From Pseudomonas viridiflava (lineage in GTDB: Bacteria; Pseudomonadota; Gammaproteobacteria; Pseudomonadales; Pseudomonadaceae), in assembly GCF_900583165.1 (NCBI RefSeq), contig NZ_UTKY01000016.1, positions 62,001 to 126,000 of the forward strand: 64,000 nt of DNA, in the 5' to 3' direction. The position numbers were made by a program, and so were the translations under genes. Under the pieces are notes generated by a model, which saw nothing but the letters and a program-made list of their open reading frames with translations, did not search any database and was not told the origin of the DNA. Each line of letters opens with the position of its first letter. Positions within the stretch are counted from its first letter, which is position 1. Below are positions 1-7,256 of the stretch, piece by piece.

Positions 1-97
1 CGGCGCGAACCAGAATATCGCCCGCTTCGTGAGCATGGGCAATGGGGGCGACGAGGGCGAGCGCGAAGAGGGACGCGCCGAGCAGAGACTTATTCAT
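1..97 (-). CDS. oprG: OmpW-family outer membrane protein OprG (5' end only)
   Basis: Only the first 32 codons are in the window; the rest lies beyond base 1. The translation is a signal peptide (MNKSLLGASLFALALVAPIAHA) written here as MNKSLLGASLF...PIAHA, followed by HEAGDILVRA, the start of mature OmpW/OprG beta-barrels. The family forms 8-stranded barrels that let small hydrophobic molecules cross the outer membrane. A GGAG ribosome-binding site precedes the ATG at 97. Its position next to the DUF3299/ABC operon matches the oprG (PA4067) neighbourhood of P. aeruginosa, recalled from memory. The upstream ANR-like box fits the known low-oxygen control of oprG. Confidence 0.85.
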   Translation of the reverse strand, partial: MNKSLLGASLFALALVAPIAHAHEAGDILVRA

Positions 98-133
98 GGG
101 AGCTCCAAAGGACGTTTAAAAGTTGTAGGTCCA

Positions 134-174
134 ATGGTAAAGATCGTTCCGCTCGGTCTGTTGACTCAGCTCAA
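134..174 (-). promoter_or_regulatory. Candidate ANR-dependent promoter of oprG
   Basis: Bases 161-174 read TTGAGCTGAGTCAA on the minus strand, which fits the ANR/FNR pattern TTGA-N6-TCAA. A -10-like TACCAT sits at 134-139. If transcription starts near 127, the box is centred about 40-41 bp upstream, the usual place for a class II FNR-type activator. The position is seen in the sequence; ANR control is inferred. Confidence 0.5.
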
Positions 175-191
175 TGAAAGGGTGATCAGCC

Positions 192-728
192 CTATTCCGG
201 CAATTCGTACATGTAAATTTTCTCGGCTTCCATCTGGTAACCGGCGTCGGCCAGTTCACTGCTGGAGGGTTTGACCTGCATCGCGCCTTCGATCCAATAG
301 GGCTGATACAACTCATCAAGCTTCACGCCGATTTCGCTTTTGACATGCACGATCTGGTTCGACGGCGGCGGTGGCACATGGATGCACGCGCCAAAATACG
401 GCACCAGCAAAAACTCGGTGGTGCGGCCTTCTTCGCTGACTTCCAGCGGCACGATATAACCCGGCAGGCGGATATGCTTGCCGTCCAGGCTTTGCACCAC
501 CGGGGCGTTGGGCAGGTCTTGCTTGGCCGCTGGCGCCGCTTCGACCGACAAGGCATCGGCCATGTTCGACAGGTCATGCAGCGGTTGCATATTGGGCACT
601 TCCGGCGGCGCATCCGCCGGGATCATCTCCTGCCACGACAAATCCTTGGGCTGCTCCTCGGCCCACGCGGGCACGCCCACCAGCAACAACAACGCAAACA
701 GCGCACGACGCATCGCAGCCTTCCTCAT
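192..728 (-). CDS. DUF3299 periplasmic protein of a zinc-responsive operon
   Basis: A 178-residue protein with a signal peptide (MRKAAMRRALFALLLLVGVPAWA region) and a DUF3299 domain. The conserved stretch LPGYIVPLEV...LLVPYFGACIHVPPPP includes one Cys and one His that could bind metal. The ATG at 728 overlaps the stop of the upstream permease (ATGA), so translation is probably coupled; a second ATG at 713 would give a shorter signal peptide. It is the last gene of a four-gene operon with a His-rich protein and an ABC pair, equivalent to PA4063-PA4066 of P. aeruginosa. Its biochemical role is unknown. A part in zinc handling is inferred from the operon. Confidence 0.85.
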   Translation of the reverse strand: MRKAAMRRALFALLLLVGVPAWAEEQPKDLSWQEMIPADAPPEVPNMQPLHDLSNMADALSVEAAPAAKQDLPNAPVVQSLDGKHIRLPGYIVPLEVSEEGRTTEFLLVPYFGACIHVPPPPSNQIVHVKSEIGVKLDELYQPYWIEGAMQVKPSSSELADAGYQMEAEKIYMYELPE

Positions 729-1990
729 AAACGTATGGACAGGCCATCGGCCAGTGATTGTCGATAAGCGCGCCATGCGGGCACGCTGCCCATCAACAAC
801 GCGGCGGCCAGGATACTGGCGAGCAGCGTCCATTCATATTCGCTGGGCCAGGCCATCGGCAGGTCCAGGCCGTAATTGGCCTGCAAGTACCCGCGCGAGG
901 CGGCGATGCACACATACAGCAAGCCAACCCCCGCGATCACGCCAGACAATGCCAGGGCGAAGGCTTCGAAGATCAGCAACGTCGCGATATGCCACGGGCG
1001 TGCGCCCACCGAGCGCAAAATCGCCATCTCGCGGCGGCGCTCGTTGAGGCTGGTGAGGATCGCCGTGAGCATGCCGATCAAGCCGGTCAGCACGACAAAC
1101 AGCGAGATCACGAACAGCGCTTTCTCAGCGGTGCCCATCATGCTCCACAGCTCTTGCAACGCTACGCCCGGAAGGATCGCCAGCATCGGCTCGCCACGGA
1201 ATTCGTTGATCTCCCGTTGCAGGGCAAAGGTGGAAATCTTGTTGTTCAGGCCGAGCATGAATGCGGTGATGGCCTGCGGGGTCAGGTCCATGTTGCGCGC
1301 CTGGTCAGCGCTGATGCGGCCTTTGCCCTGGGCGGGCACGCCGTTGTGCCAGTCGATATGGATCGCTTCCATGCCGCCCAGGCTGATGTGCAACGTGCGG
1401 TCCACGGGCGTGCCGGTGCGCTTGAGGATGCCGACCACGGTGAAAGGTTTGTCATCGTGCTTGACCAGGCTGACCACCGCCACGCCGTGGGCGAGTACCA
1501 ACTTGTCGCCGAGCTTGTAGTGCAGGGCCTCGGCCACTTCGGCGCCGAGCACCACTTCGAACGGATCAGTGGCGAAGGCGCGGCCGCTGGCCAGTTCGAG
1601 GTTTTGTTTGCGACCGTACTGGTAGTGCTCGAAGTAGGATTCGTTGGTGCCCATCACGCGGTAGCCGCGGTGGGAGTCGCCGAGGGAAATCGGGATCGCC
1701 CATTTCACCTGCGGGCTGGCGGCGAAGTGCTCGAAGCTGTCCCAGCGGATGTTGTTGGTGGCGTTGCCGATGCGGAATACCGAGTACAGCAGCAGGTTCA
1801 CCGAGCCGGAACGGGCGCCGACGATCAGGTCGGTGCCGCTGATGGTGCTGGCGAAACTGTTGCGCGCTTCCACCCGCACGCGCTCCACCGCCAGTAACAG
1901 ACAGACTGAAAGTGCGATGGCGAACGCGGTAAGCGTCGCGGTAAAGCGGCGGTTAGCCAGGCTGGCCAGGGCTAGACGGAACAGATACAT
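725..1990 (-). CDS. FtsX/MacB-type ABC transporter permease
   Basis: A 421-residue inner membrane protein: one N-terminal helix (about residues 10-35), a large periplasmic domain (about 40-270) and three C-terminal helices (about 280-415), the layout of the FtsX/LolC/MacB superfamily. The start at 1990 lies one base beyond the stop of the ATPase gene (TGA-G-ATG), so the two form one ABC module. These exporters usually act by mechanotransmission on periplasmic or outer-membrane substrates rather than as classical pores. The substrate is not known; the operon points to zinc starvation. The reading frame extends further upstream, but that part overlaps the ATPase gene and has no family similarity. 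Confidence 0.88.
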   Translation of the reverse strand: MYLFRLALASLANRRFTATLTAFAIALSVCLLLAVERVRVEARNSFASTISGTDLIVGARSGSVNLLLYSVFRIGNATNNIRWDSFEHFAASPQVKWAIPISLGDSHRGYRVMGTNESYFEHYQYGRKQNLELASGRAFATDPFEVVLGAEVAEALHYKLGDKLVLAHGVAVVSLVKHDDKPFTVVGILKRTGTPVDRTLHISLGGMEAIHIDWHNGVPAQGKGRISADQARNMDLTPQAITAFMLGLNNKISTFALQREINEFRGEPMLAILPGVALQELWSMMGTAEKALFVISLFVVLTGLIGMLTAILTSLNERRREMAILRSVGARPWHIATLLIFEAFALALSGVIAGVGLLYVCIAASRGYLQANYGLDLPMAWPSEYEWTLLASILAAALLMGSVPAWRAYRQSLADGLSIRL

Positions 1991-1991
1991 C

Positions 1992-2702
1992 TCAAACCTC
2001 TGCGGGCGTGGCGGCGCGATTGAGTTCGGCCAGCGACAGGTTGCGGTCGAACAGTTGGGCCAAGCTCTGGTCGTGGCTGACAAATAACAGGCTGGCGCCT
2101 GCTTCGCGGCATTCGGCGAACAGCAGTTGCAGGAAGGCTTCGCGGGCGTCGTAGTCCAGGGCGGAGGTGGGTTCGTCAGCGATCACCAGTTCAGGTTGGC
2201 CAATCAGCGCGCGCGCGGCGGCCACCCGTTGTTGTTGGCCGATAGAGAGTGAGTCGGCGCGACGTTCCAGCAAGTCCTTGTCTTTCAAACCCAGGTGGGC
2301 CAATAACGTTGCAGCAGCATTATCGACACTGCCATGGCGCTGTTTGGCCCGTTGTGCTCGCAGCTTGGAGAAGTGACACGGCAACTCGACGTTCTCGCGC
2401 ACCGACAGAAACGGCAGCAGGTTGAACTGCTGGAAGATATAGCCGGTATGGTCGACACGGAACCGGTCGCGGGCGCCGGCTGAGAGTTCGGTGAGTTCCT
2501 GGCCGAGCAGGCGGATGCTGCCCTGGCTGGGTTTCTGCACACCGCCCAGCAGCCCCAGCAGCGTGGTTTTGCCACTGCCACTCGGGCCCTTGAGAAACAG
2601 GGTTTCCCCCGCTTCCAGGCGGAATGCGGGGATATCCAGCAACTGCGGGTGACCGGGCCAGTTAAAGCCCAGGTCAGACAGTTCGATCAATGCTTGGGTC
2701 AT
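1992..2702 (-). CDS. LolD/MacB-type ABC transporter ATP-binding protein
   Basis: A 236-residue ATPase. Visible motifs are Walker A GPSGSGKTT (about residues 39-47), the Q-loop FQQFNLLPFLSV, the signature LSIGQQQR and Walker B LVIADEP followed by the D-loop SALD. This is the MacB/LolD subfamily that partners FtsX-type permeases, and the permease is the next gene. The ATG at 2702 is 6 bp after the stop of the His-rich gene, so the operon is tightly packed. The substrate cannot be read from the sequence. Confidence 0.9.
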   Translation of the reverse strand: MTQALIELSDLGFNWPGHPQLLDIPAFRLEAGETLFLKGPSGSGKTTLLGLLGGVQKPSQGSIRLLGQELTELSAGARDRFRVDHTGYIFQQFNLLPFLSVRENVELPCHFSKLRAQRAKQRHGSVDNAAATLLAHLGLKDKDLLERRADSLSIGQQQRVAAARALIGQPELVIADEPTSALDYDAREAFLQLLFAECREAGASLLFVSHDQSLAQLFDRNLSLAELNRAATPAEV

Positions 2703-2708
2703 GTGAAC

Positions 2709-3308
2709 TCAGAACTTCAGGGTAGCTGCTGTGGCCGTCGCTTCAACGCCTTGCTGGCCGCTCGGGCCGATCAGTTGTACCTGAATTTTCTGGGTGGCGG
2801 GGAAGGTCTTGAACACTTGGGTCAGGTCAAGGTTGCTCAGCGCAGTCGGCGTGGCGCAGGTGAACTGGTAGTGGGCGTGGATTTCGCTGTGGTCATGATG
2901 ATGTTCGCCGCCTTTGGCGTCGTGGTCGTGGTCGTGGTCATCATCTTCGTCGTGGTCGGCCTCGGGCTTGTCGCCGAACAATGGGCTGTTGAGCTCCTGG
3001 CTGCTGACCACACAACCGGCGCCTTTGGGCAGGTTGAACAGGGCCACTGGGTTTTCCAGCTGCTTGCGTACCGCCGCGACCTTGGCTTTGTCGGCCGCGG
3101 TGGTGGCCAAGTGTTCGAAACCCACTAGGTTCATCGCCGGGCTGTCCAGTTCCAGCTCCAGGGCCTGGCCATCCAACACGGCATTGAGGCGACCGACGCC
3201 ATGTTCGTGTGCGCCGAGGCTGCCATGTTCATGGTCGTGGTCTTCGTGGGCGTGGGCAACCGCCAGTGGCAGCAGGGCGAACGGCAAAGCGAGCAACAGA
3301 CGGCGCAT
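2709..3308 (-). CDS. His-rich DUF2796 periplasmic metal-binding protein
   Basis: A 199-residue protein with a signal peptide ending near AVAHA, then HEDHDHEHG at the mature N-terminus and a second His/Asp/Glu-rich stretch (about residues 115-145). Such clusters bind Zn(II) in periplasmic chaperones. DUF2796 proteins are found with zinc-responsive ABC modules, and this is the first gene of the unit, directly behind a Zur-like palindrome. The ATG at 3308 was chosen because it begins a good signal peptide; the longer in-frame extension would run through the promoter. Likely role: zinc buffering or delivery in the periplasm during zinc shortage (inference). Confidence 0.88.
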   Translation of the reverse strand: MRRLLLALPFALLPLAVAHAHEDHDHEHGSLGAHEHGVGRLNAVLDGQALELELDSPAMNLVGFEHLATTAADKAKVAAVRKQLENPVALFNLPKGAGCVVSSQELNSPLFGDKPEADHDEDDDHDHDHDAKGGEHHHDHSEIHAHYQFTCATPTALSNLDLTQVFKTFPATQKIQVQLIGPSGQQGVEATATAATLKF

Positions 3309-3333
3309 GGGGCGACTCCAGAAGATGAAGGTT

Positions 3334-3355
3334 TTGTTATGTGATCTTATAACAA
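3334..3355 (-). promoter_or_regulatory. Zur-like palindrome upstream of the DUF2796 operon
   Basis: An inverted repeat 26 bp upstream of the DUF2796 start. Its core on the minus strand is GTTATAAGATCACATAAC, and 9 of 11 positions in each half match. This resembles gammaproteobacterial Zur boxes (GTTAT...ATAAC). The sequence also contains the AT-rich stretch expected near a -10. Repression by Zur when zinc is replete is inferred from the motif and the gene content. Confidence 0.6.
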
Positions 3356-3440
3356 TAAGCCCAAGAGTTTGACCGCCCGCTTGGCGTTGCGCAAGCCGCA
3401 TGGGAGCATGCCTGTCAGAAAAACTGCAGGAGGAAGGACG

Positions 3441-3785
3441 ATGTTGCGAATTCGTGGAACCGTCGGTGACCTGCCGGTGGACTTGACGCTGGAGCTCGAT
3501 GACGGCGATTGGGCTCGCCTGGGCGCGCAACTACAGGCGACGCCAGTACCCAGCGCCGCGCCGGCAGCGGCGCCTGCTAAACAGGATGAGGATCTGTGGC
3601 AGAACGCCCAGGACCTATTGCGCAAAGCCGGGCAGCTCAGCGGCCTGGAACTGCTCGATCAACTCGAAGGCCTGGCCGGCGACGCCTCGGCGGGCAAGCG
3701 CCTGTTGGTGCGCCTGCGCCATAGCGCCAAGGTGAAGGTGGCCAGCGGCGGGGATACGCCGCTGTACAGCTGGGTCGGCAATTAG
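3441..3785 (+). CDS. Small conserved protein of unknown function
   Basis: 114 residues, starting MLRIRGTVGDLPVDLTLEL, behind a strong AGGAGG site about 11 bp upstream of the ATG at 3441; the longer in-frame start lacks this site. The first 40 residues look like beta strands, followed by an Ala/Pro linker and a helical part (DLLRKAGQLSGLELLDQLEGL) and a basic tail. No catalytic motif is visible and no family is recognised. It is divergent from the Zur-like operon and convergent with cnoX, overlapping its end by 4 bp. A gene of this kind is recalled at the same place in other pseudomonads, so it is probably real. Confidence 0.75.
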   Translation: MLRIRGTVGDLPVDLTLELDDGDWARLGAQLQATPVPSAAPAAAPAKQDEDLWQNAQDLLRKAGQLSGLELLDQLEGLAGDASAGKRLLVRLRHSAKVKVASGGDTPLYSWVGN

Positions 3786-4654
3786 TACAGCGCGGCAAAC
3801 AACTTGCGGCGGTACACCGTGACCAGCGGGTGATCATTGCCCAGCAGCTCGAACACCTGCAGCAAGGTCTTGTGGGGCAAGCCTTCGCTGTAGCTGCGGT
3901 TGCGGATAAACAACTTGAGCAAGCCTTCAAGCGCCGCGTCGTATTGCTGGCGCGCCAGTTGCTGGATGCTCAGTTGGTAGGCCGCCTCGTCGTCCTGCGG
4001 GTTTTGCGCCAGGCGGCTTTTCAGCTCGGCGGCGTCCGGCAGGTCGGCAGCCTGGCGCAGGAAAGTAATCTGCGCCTTGGCGCCGGCGAGGGCAGCTTTG
4101 TGGTCGTCGCTCTTGACCGCATCCAACACGGCCTGGGCTTCGCCCAACTCGCCGCGTTCGGCCAGGCAGCGTGCGTAGAGGATCAGCGCCGCGGCGTTGG
4201 TGTTGTCCTCTCCCAGCAGCGCCACCAGCACGGCTTCTGCATCGCTGATGCGACCGTCCGCAAACAGCGCCTGTGCCTGCTCCAACGGGTCTGCCGCCGC
4301 TGGCGGTGGCATCTGCACATGCGGCTCCAGCATTGCCCGCACGGCCGACTCCGGCTGCGCCCCGGCAAAGCCGTCCACCGGCTGGCCATCCTTGAACAGC
4401 ACCACCGTGGGCAGGCTCTGAATGCCAAAGCGCGCGACGATGTCCTGCTCAGCCTCGCAGTCGACCTTGGCCAGCAGCAACTCGCCCTGATAACTCTCGG
4501 CAATCTTCGCCAGCAATGGCATCAGCGCCTTGCACGGCGCGCACCACTCGGCCCAGAAATCCACCAGTACGGGTTTTTCAAAAGAGTTCTGAATCACTGC
4601 CTGTTCGAAATTGGCGGTGGTGACATCGAAGATGTACGGGGTGGGCTCACTCAT
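3782..4654 (-). CDS. cnoX: Thioredoxin-like co-chaperone CnoX (YbbN)
   Basis: A 290-residue cytoplasmic protein: an N-terminal thioredoxin fold (about residues 1-115) followed by tetratricopeptide-like helices. The thioredoxin active site is WCAPC, with Cys38 and Cys41 both present; the E. coli protein is recalled to lack this CXXC pair, so this copy may keep redox activity. CnoX protects clients from oxidation and passes them to GroEL and DnaK. The start at 4654 (MSEPTPYIFDVT) is where homology begins. Its 3' end overlaps the convergent small gene by 4 bp. The AbiF gene lies just upstream on the same strand. Confidence 0.9.
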   Translation of the reverse strand: MSEPTPYIFDVTTANFEQAVIQNSFEKPVLVDFWAEWCAPCKALMPLLAKIAESYQGELLLAKVDCEAEQDIVARFGIQSLPTVVLFKDGQPVDGFAGAQPESAVRAMLEPHVQMPPPAAADPLEQAQALFADGRISDAEAVLVALLGEDNTNAAALILYARCLAERGELGEAQAVLDAVKSDDHKAALAGAKAQITFLRQAADLPDAAELKSRLAQNPQDDEAAYQLSIQQLARQQYDAALEGLLKLFIRNRSYSEGLPHKTLLQVFELLGNDHPLVTVYRRKLFAALY

Positions 4655-4740
4655 GGCGCGTCTCGAATAAAGCGGGAATGGGGGGGCTGTAATGGGGGAA
4701 CTATAAGGGCTGGGGCGGGCGACCGGAAGCAGCACAGCGT

Positions 4741-5742
4741 TCAGTTGCTGGGACCATGCCAAAAAGGGTCTTGATGCCAGTCGCAGGGGAACCCCATCGA
4801 CTTCAGATGGACTTCGGGAAACGCCTGAATCAGCTGGAGCAGGCCTTGATCCCAGCGAGTACGTGGACTGATCTGATGCATCAAGTGATTAAGGATGCAT
4901 AGCACTGCAAAAATACGGGTATGTGGCCCTTTCTGCAGCAGATGCGTAGGCCACAAGAAGCTCGCCTTCTTCGGCAGTTCGGGACGAATACCCAATTCTC
5001 GATTCCACATTCGTGAGTGGTGGGCACACATGTTTCGGATCGTGGTCAGGGTGTGCAACCACGATTGCATCAGCGGAGCTGCCAGCGCCAGACGCTTGGC
5101 AATCGCTTTCTTGTCGGAGTCTTTCGACAGGCCTTTATACAAGTGGGACAAATCTCCCAATGTCAGCTCCTCCAGCATTGCCCAGCCAGGCATCAGGGGT
5201 GGAACAATATAGGTTGCTGGATAATGACGGGCGTAGCTTTCTTTCGCCCTTTGGTGTTTTAAACGGTTTTTTTTTGTGTAGTCAGCGTGGGATTTATCGA
5301 TGCGCTCGCATTCGCGTTGATAGTCACGTGTTGCAGCGGCTTGCTTGTTCGACAACGTTGCAAGGAGGCGTTGATGATCAAAGGCTTGATGAAACAGCTG
5401 AGCGTTGAGGTACCAATGGCAACCATGGTTAGGCCCCATATGGTTGCTGATGGCCGCGCGCGATGCGATTTCGACCCTCTCGATGGCGTCCATGGTCAAC
5501 AAGCGAAGCCGTCGATCAAAATCATAGAGGCGGGTGAGTTGCCTAAATTGGCTGCCGTCGCGAAAACGATGGTCGATGTCTTCAGGTTGTTGGAAGGGCC
5601 GCATATATGGGCTAAGTCGGAAGAAACTCACCGACTGCAAAAAAGCCGCGGCGCGCTCCTCGTTTGGAATGTGCAAACCGCGCCGTTTGAGCAATTCCAG
5701 CTGGGCAGGAACGTCTATGGCGGGTTTGCTGAATACCCTCAT
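4741..5742 (-). CDS. abiF: Abi_2 (AbiD/AbiF) family abortive-infection protein
   Basis: A complete 333-residue protein of the Abi_2 family. The C-terminal half carries RNMCAHH (R236-H241/H242) followed by SRMWNREL, the Rx4-6H motif of HEPN ribonucleases. A second Rx5H (R95-H101) in IASRAAISNH lies in the N-terminal half. The family gives phage resistance by abortive infection, probably by RNA cleavage, and related AbiF proteins have been proposed as ancestors of Cas13. The start at 5742 (MRVFSKPAID) is where family similarity begins; its ribosome-binding site is weak. A candidate RNA with its own terminator ends about 20 bp upstream. The gene sits between cnoX and a methyltransferase in otherwise conserved core order, so it was probably acquired. 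Confidence 0.87.
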   Translation of the reverse strand: MRVFSKPAIDVPAQLELLKRRGLHIPNEERAAAFLQSVSFFRLSPYMRPFQQPEDIDHRFRDGSQFRQLTRLYDFDRRLRLLTMDAIERVEIASRAAISNHMGPNHGCHWYLNAQLFHQAFDHQRLLATLSNKQAAATRDYQRECERIDKSHADYTKKNRLKHQRAKESYARHYPATYIVPPLMPGWAMLEELTLGDLSHLYKGLSKDSDKKAIAKRLALAAPLMQSWLHTLTTIRNMCAHHSRMWNRELGIRPELPKKASFLWPTHLLQKGPHTRIFAVLCILNHLMHQISPRTRWDQGLLQLIQAFPEVHLKSMGFPCDWHQDPFWHGPSN

Positions 5743-5762
5743 GCCAAGAAAGTACCGGGCAT

Positions 5763-5878
5763 AAAAAACCCGCACAATTTGTGCTTGGCTACTGAAGCAA
5801 CCAGAGGCATGGCGGGTGTATTGCCGCAAAGATTAGGCAGCAGCCTGGATATTTGCAAGCCCTTAAAAGGGCCGGTGA
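5763..5878 (-). ncRNA. Candidate structured RNA upstream of abiF (antitoxin-like)
   Basis: About 116 nt on the abiF strand, with no convincing reading frame. From the 5' end: hairpin GCCCTT-TT-AAGGGC (5859-5872); then stem ACCCGC/GCGGGT pairing 5812-5817 with 5768-5773. This encloses hairpin GGTTGC-TTCA-GTAGCC (5787-5802, with G-U pairs) and the short hairpin GCACAAATTGTGC (5772-5784), which shares two bases with the outer stem. A run of six Ts follows at once (5763-5768), like an intrinsic terminator, 20 bp before the abiF ATG. A possible promoter is TCGACC (5907-5912) and TAAAGT (5885-5890) with 16-bp spacing. Structured RNAs next to abiF genes are known as a family and have been proposed as RNA antitoxins. 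Membership here is inferred, and the 5' end is approximate. Confidence 0.55.
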
Positions 5879-6004
5879 TAAGTGACTTTATCTGGAAGGG
5901 CATGCAGGTCGATTGTCCAAGCCGTGTACAGAGGGGGGCATTTTCCACACCCTGCCTTTGACTGTCTCAGCCAATCTATTGCTGAAAATTTGTAACTCGT
6001 GAGC

Positions 6005-6658
6005 TCAACGCCGCGAATGGTACAGACTCACCTTGCGAAACTCCCAAGGCTCGGCCAAGTCCGGCAAGGTCAGCGCGTCGAGGATCTCCAGCCGCTGATA
6101 ATCCGCATGCTGAAAGTCACGCACCCGCGAGTCCGCCACCAGCGCTTCCCGGCCACGGCTGAGAAACTGATCCAGCAGCGGCAGGTTGGCGCGGTCGTAG
6201 AGCACGTCGGCCACCAGGATCAGGTCGAAGCGGTCGGCCTCGGCGAAAAAGTCCGCCGAATAACCCATCGCCACGCCATTGAGCTCGGCGTTCGCCCGGC
6301 AGGCAGCCAGCGCCAGTGGGTCAAGGTCGCAAGCCACCACTTCCAGCGCGCCCGCTTTGACGGCGGCAATCCCGGCCACACCGGAACCTGCGCCGAAATC
6401 CAGCACGCGCTTGCCGGCAACCCACTCGGGGTTCGCCGCCAGATAGCGGGCCAGTGCCAGGCCGCTGGCCCAGCAGAAGCTCCAGTAGGGCGGCTCATGC
6501 AGGATGCGCCGGGTTTCCTCGGGGCTGAAGGCACGGTCCATATTGTCGGCATCCAGCAGCCACAACGACAAATCGGTGCCCGGCAGCGGGCAGGGCACCA
6601 GGTGCGCGTCGCCAATCAGTTCGCTCAGTGCTGCCTGCAGGCCCAGCGGTGGCGTCAT
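6005..6658 (-). CDS. Class I SAM-dependent methyltransferase (ETFB/PrmA-like)
   Basis: 217 residues with motif I VLDFGAGSGVAGI (about residues 85-97), an acidic motif II ACDLDPLA and the post-II stretch FDLILVADVLYD. This Rossmann methyltransferase resembles the lysine methyltransferase group that includes PrmA and ETFB-KMT, and is often annotated as an L11 or Nnt1-type enzyme. The protein substrate cannot be assigned from the sequence. It ends at 6005 just downstream of the abiF leader region and starts 4 bp after the YbaY-like lipoprotein gene, so those two are probably co-transcribed. Confidence 0.85.
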   Translation of the reverse strand: MTPPLGLQAALSELIGDAHLVPCPLPGTDLSLWLLDADNMDRAFSPEETRRILHEPPYWSFCWASGLALARYLAANPEWVAGKRVLDFGAGSGVAGIAAVKAGALEVVACDLDPLALAACRANAELNGVAMGYSADFFAEADRFDLILVADVLYDRANLPLLDQFLSRGREALVADSRVRDFQHADYQRLEILDALTLPDLAEPWEFRKVSLYHSRR

Positions 6659-6662
6659 GGCG

Positions 6663-7118
6663 TCATGGCGCCTTGTCGAGTTGCAGGGGGCCGGTAGTTT
6701 GGGTGATCGCTTGGGTGATGCGCACGGGGGGCAGGTGCAGGATCAACTGGCCGGACTGGCTGGCGCGGCCACGCAATTCAACGCGTGCACCGGCCGGGAA
6801 GGCTTCGGGGTTGAAGCGCAGGCGGAAGGCCAGGGGCTTTCCGTTGCCGATCAGGACGCTGCTGGCGAGCAGTTGTTGCGGGCGCGAACGGTCGTCGATC
6901 ACCAATAGCGCCATCTCGACTTCGGCGCCGGCGGGCACATTGGTCAGGCTGCCGTTGATTTCACGCTGATACGCCGGCAACGGGCCGAGTTCTTCAATGC
7001 CTGGGACTTTTTTCTCCTGGGCAGGCGTGGGTTGAGGGGCGGCAGGTTTGGGGGCTTCGCTGCTGCAGGCGACCAGAACACTGAACAGGGTGAGTAAAAC
7101 AAGTGGTCGTAACTGCAT
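6663..7118 (-). CDS. YbaY-family lipoprotein
   Basis: 151 residues. A lipoprotein signal peptide ends at the lipobox LVAC (Cys about residue 18), followed by an Ala/Pro-rich linker and a YbaY-type beta domain (INGSLTNVPAGAEVEMALLVIDDRS...RVELRGRASQSGQLI), related to YscW secretin pilotins. A CTGGAG site precedes the ATG at 7118. It is divergent from nrdR and upstream of the methyltransferase. It is probably anchored in the outer membrane. Its function is unknown; YbaY homologues are general envelope proteins. Confidence 0.8.
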   Translation of the reverse strand: MQLRPLVLLTLFSVLVACSSEAPKPAAPQPTPAQEKKVPGIEELGPLPAYQREINGSLTNVPAGAEVEMALLVIDDRSRPQQLLASSVLIGNGKPLAFRLRFNPEAFPAGARVELRGRASQSGQLILHLPPVRITQAITQTTGPLQLDKAP

Positions 7119-7199
7119 GTACGGCTCCAGAAAGGGCAAAATCCGTGACTTGAAATAAAGAAACATATAAGCCTGCCTATATACCGTAAAGGCTATGGC

Positions 7200-7227
7200 T
7201 TGTCTTGCCACAGGGATGCGCTACCAT
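7200..7227 (+). promoter_or_regulatory. Possible sigma-70 promoter of nrdR-rib operon
   Basis: TTGTCT (7200-7205) and TACCAT (7222-7227) are 16 bp apart and end 29 bp upstream of the nrdR ATG. The match is moderate, and no other better pair was seen in the short gap. Confidence 0.35.
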
Positions 7228-7256
7228 GGCCCTCCCTTTTTTTGTTGCCTGCCACC

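Noticed and set aside
2880..2960. Simple-sequence repeat in the DUF2796 gene.
   Set aside because: The repeated CAC/GAC codons encode the His/Asp-rich metal-binding stretch and are expected for this family.
5287..5961. A 224-codon plus-strand frame over the abiF start and leader.
   Set aside because: It is antisense to abiF, lacks a ribosome-binding site, and the abiF strand has clear HEPN motifs.
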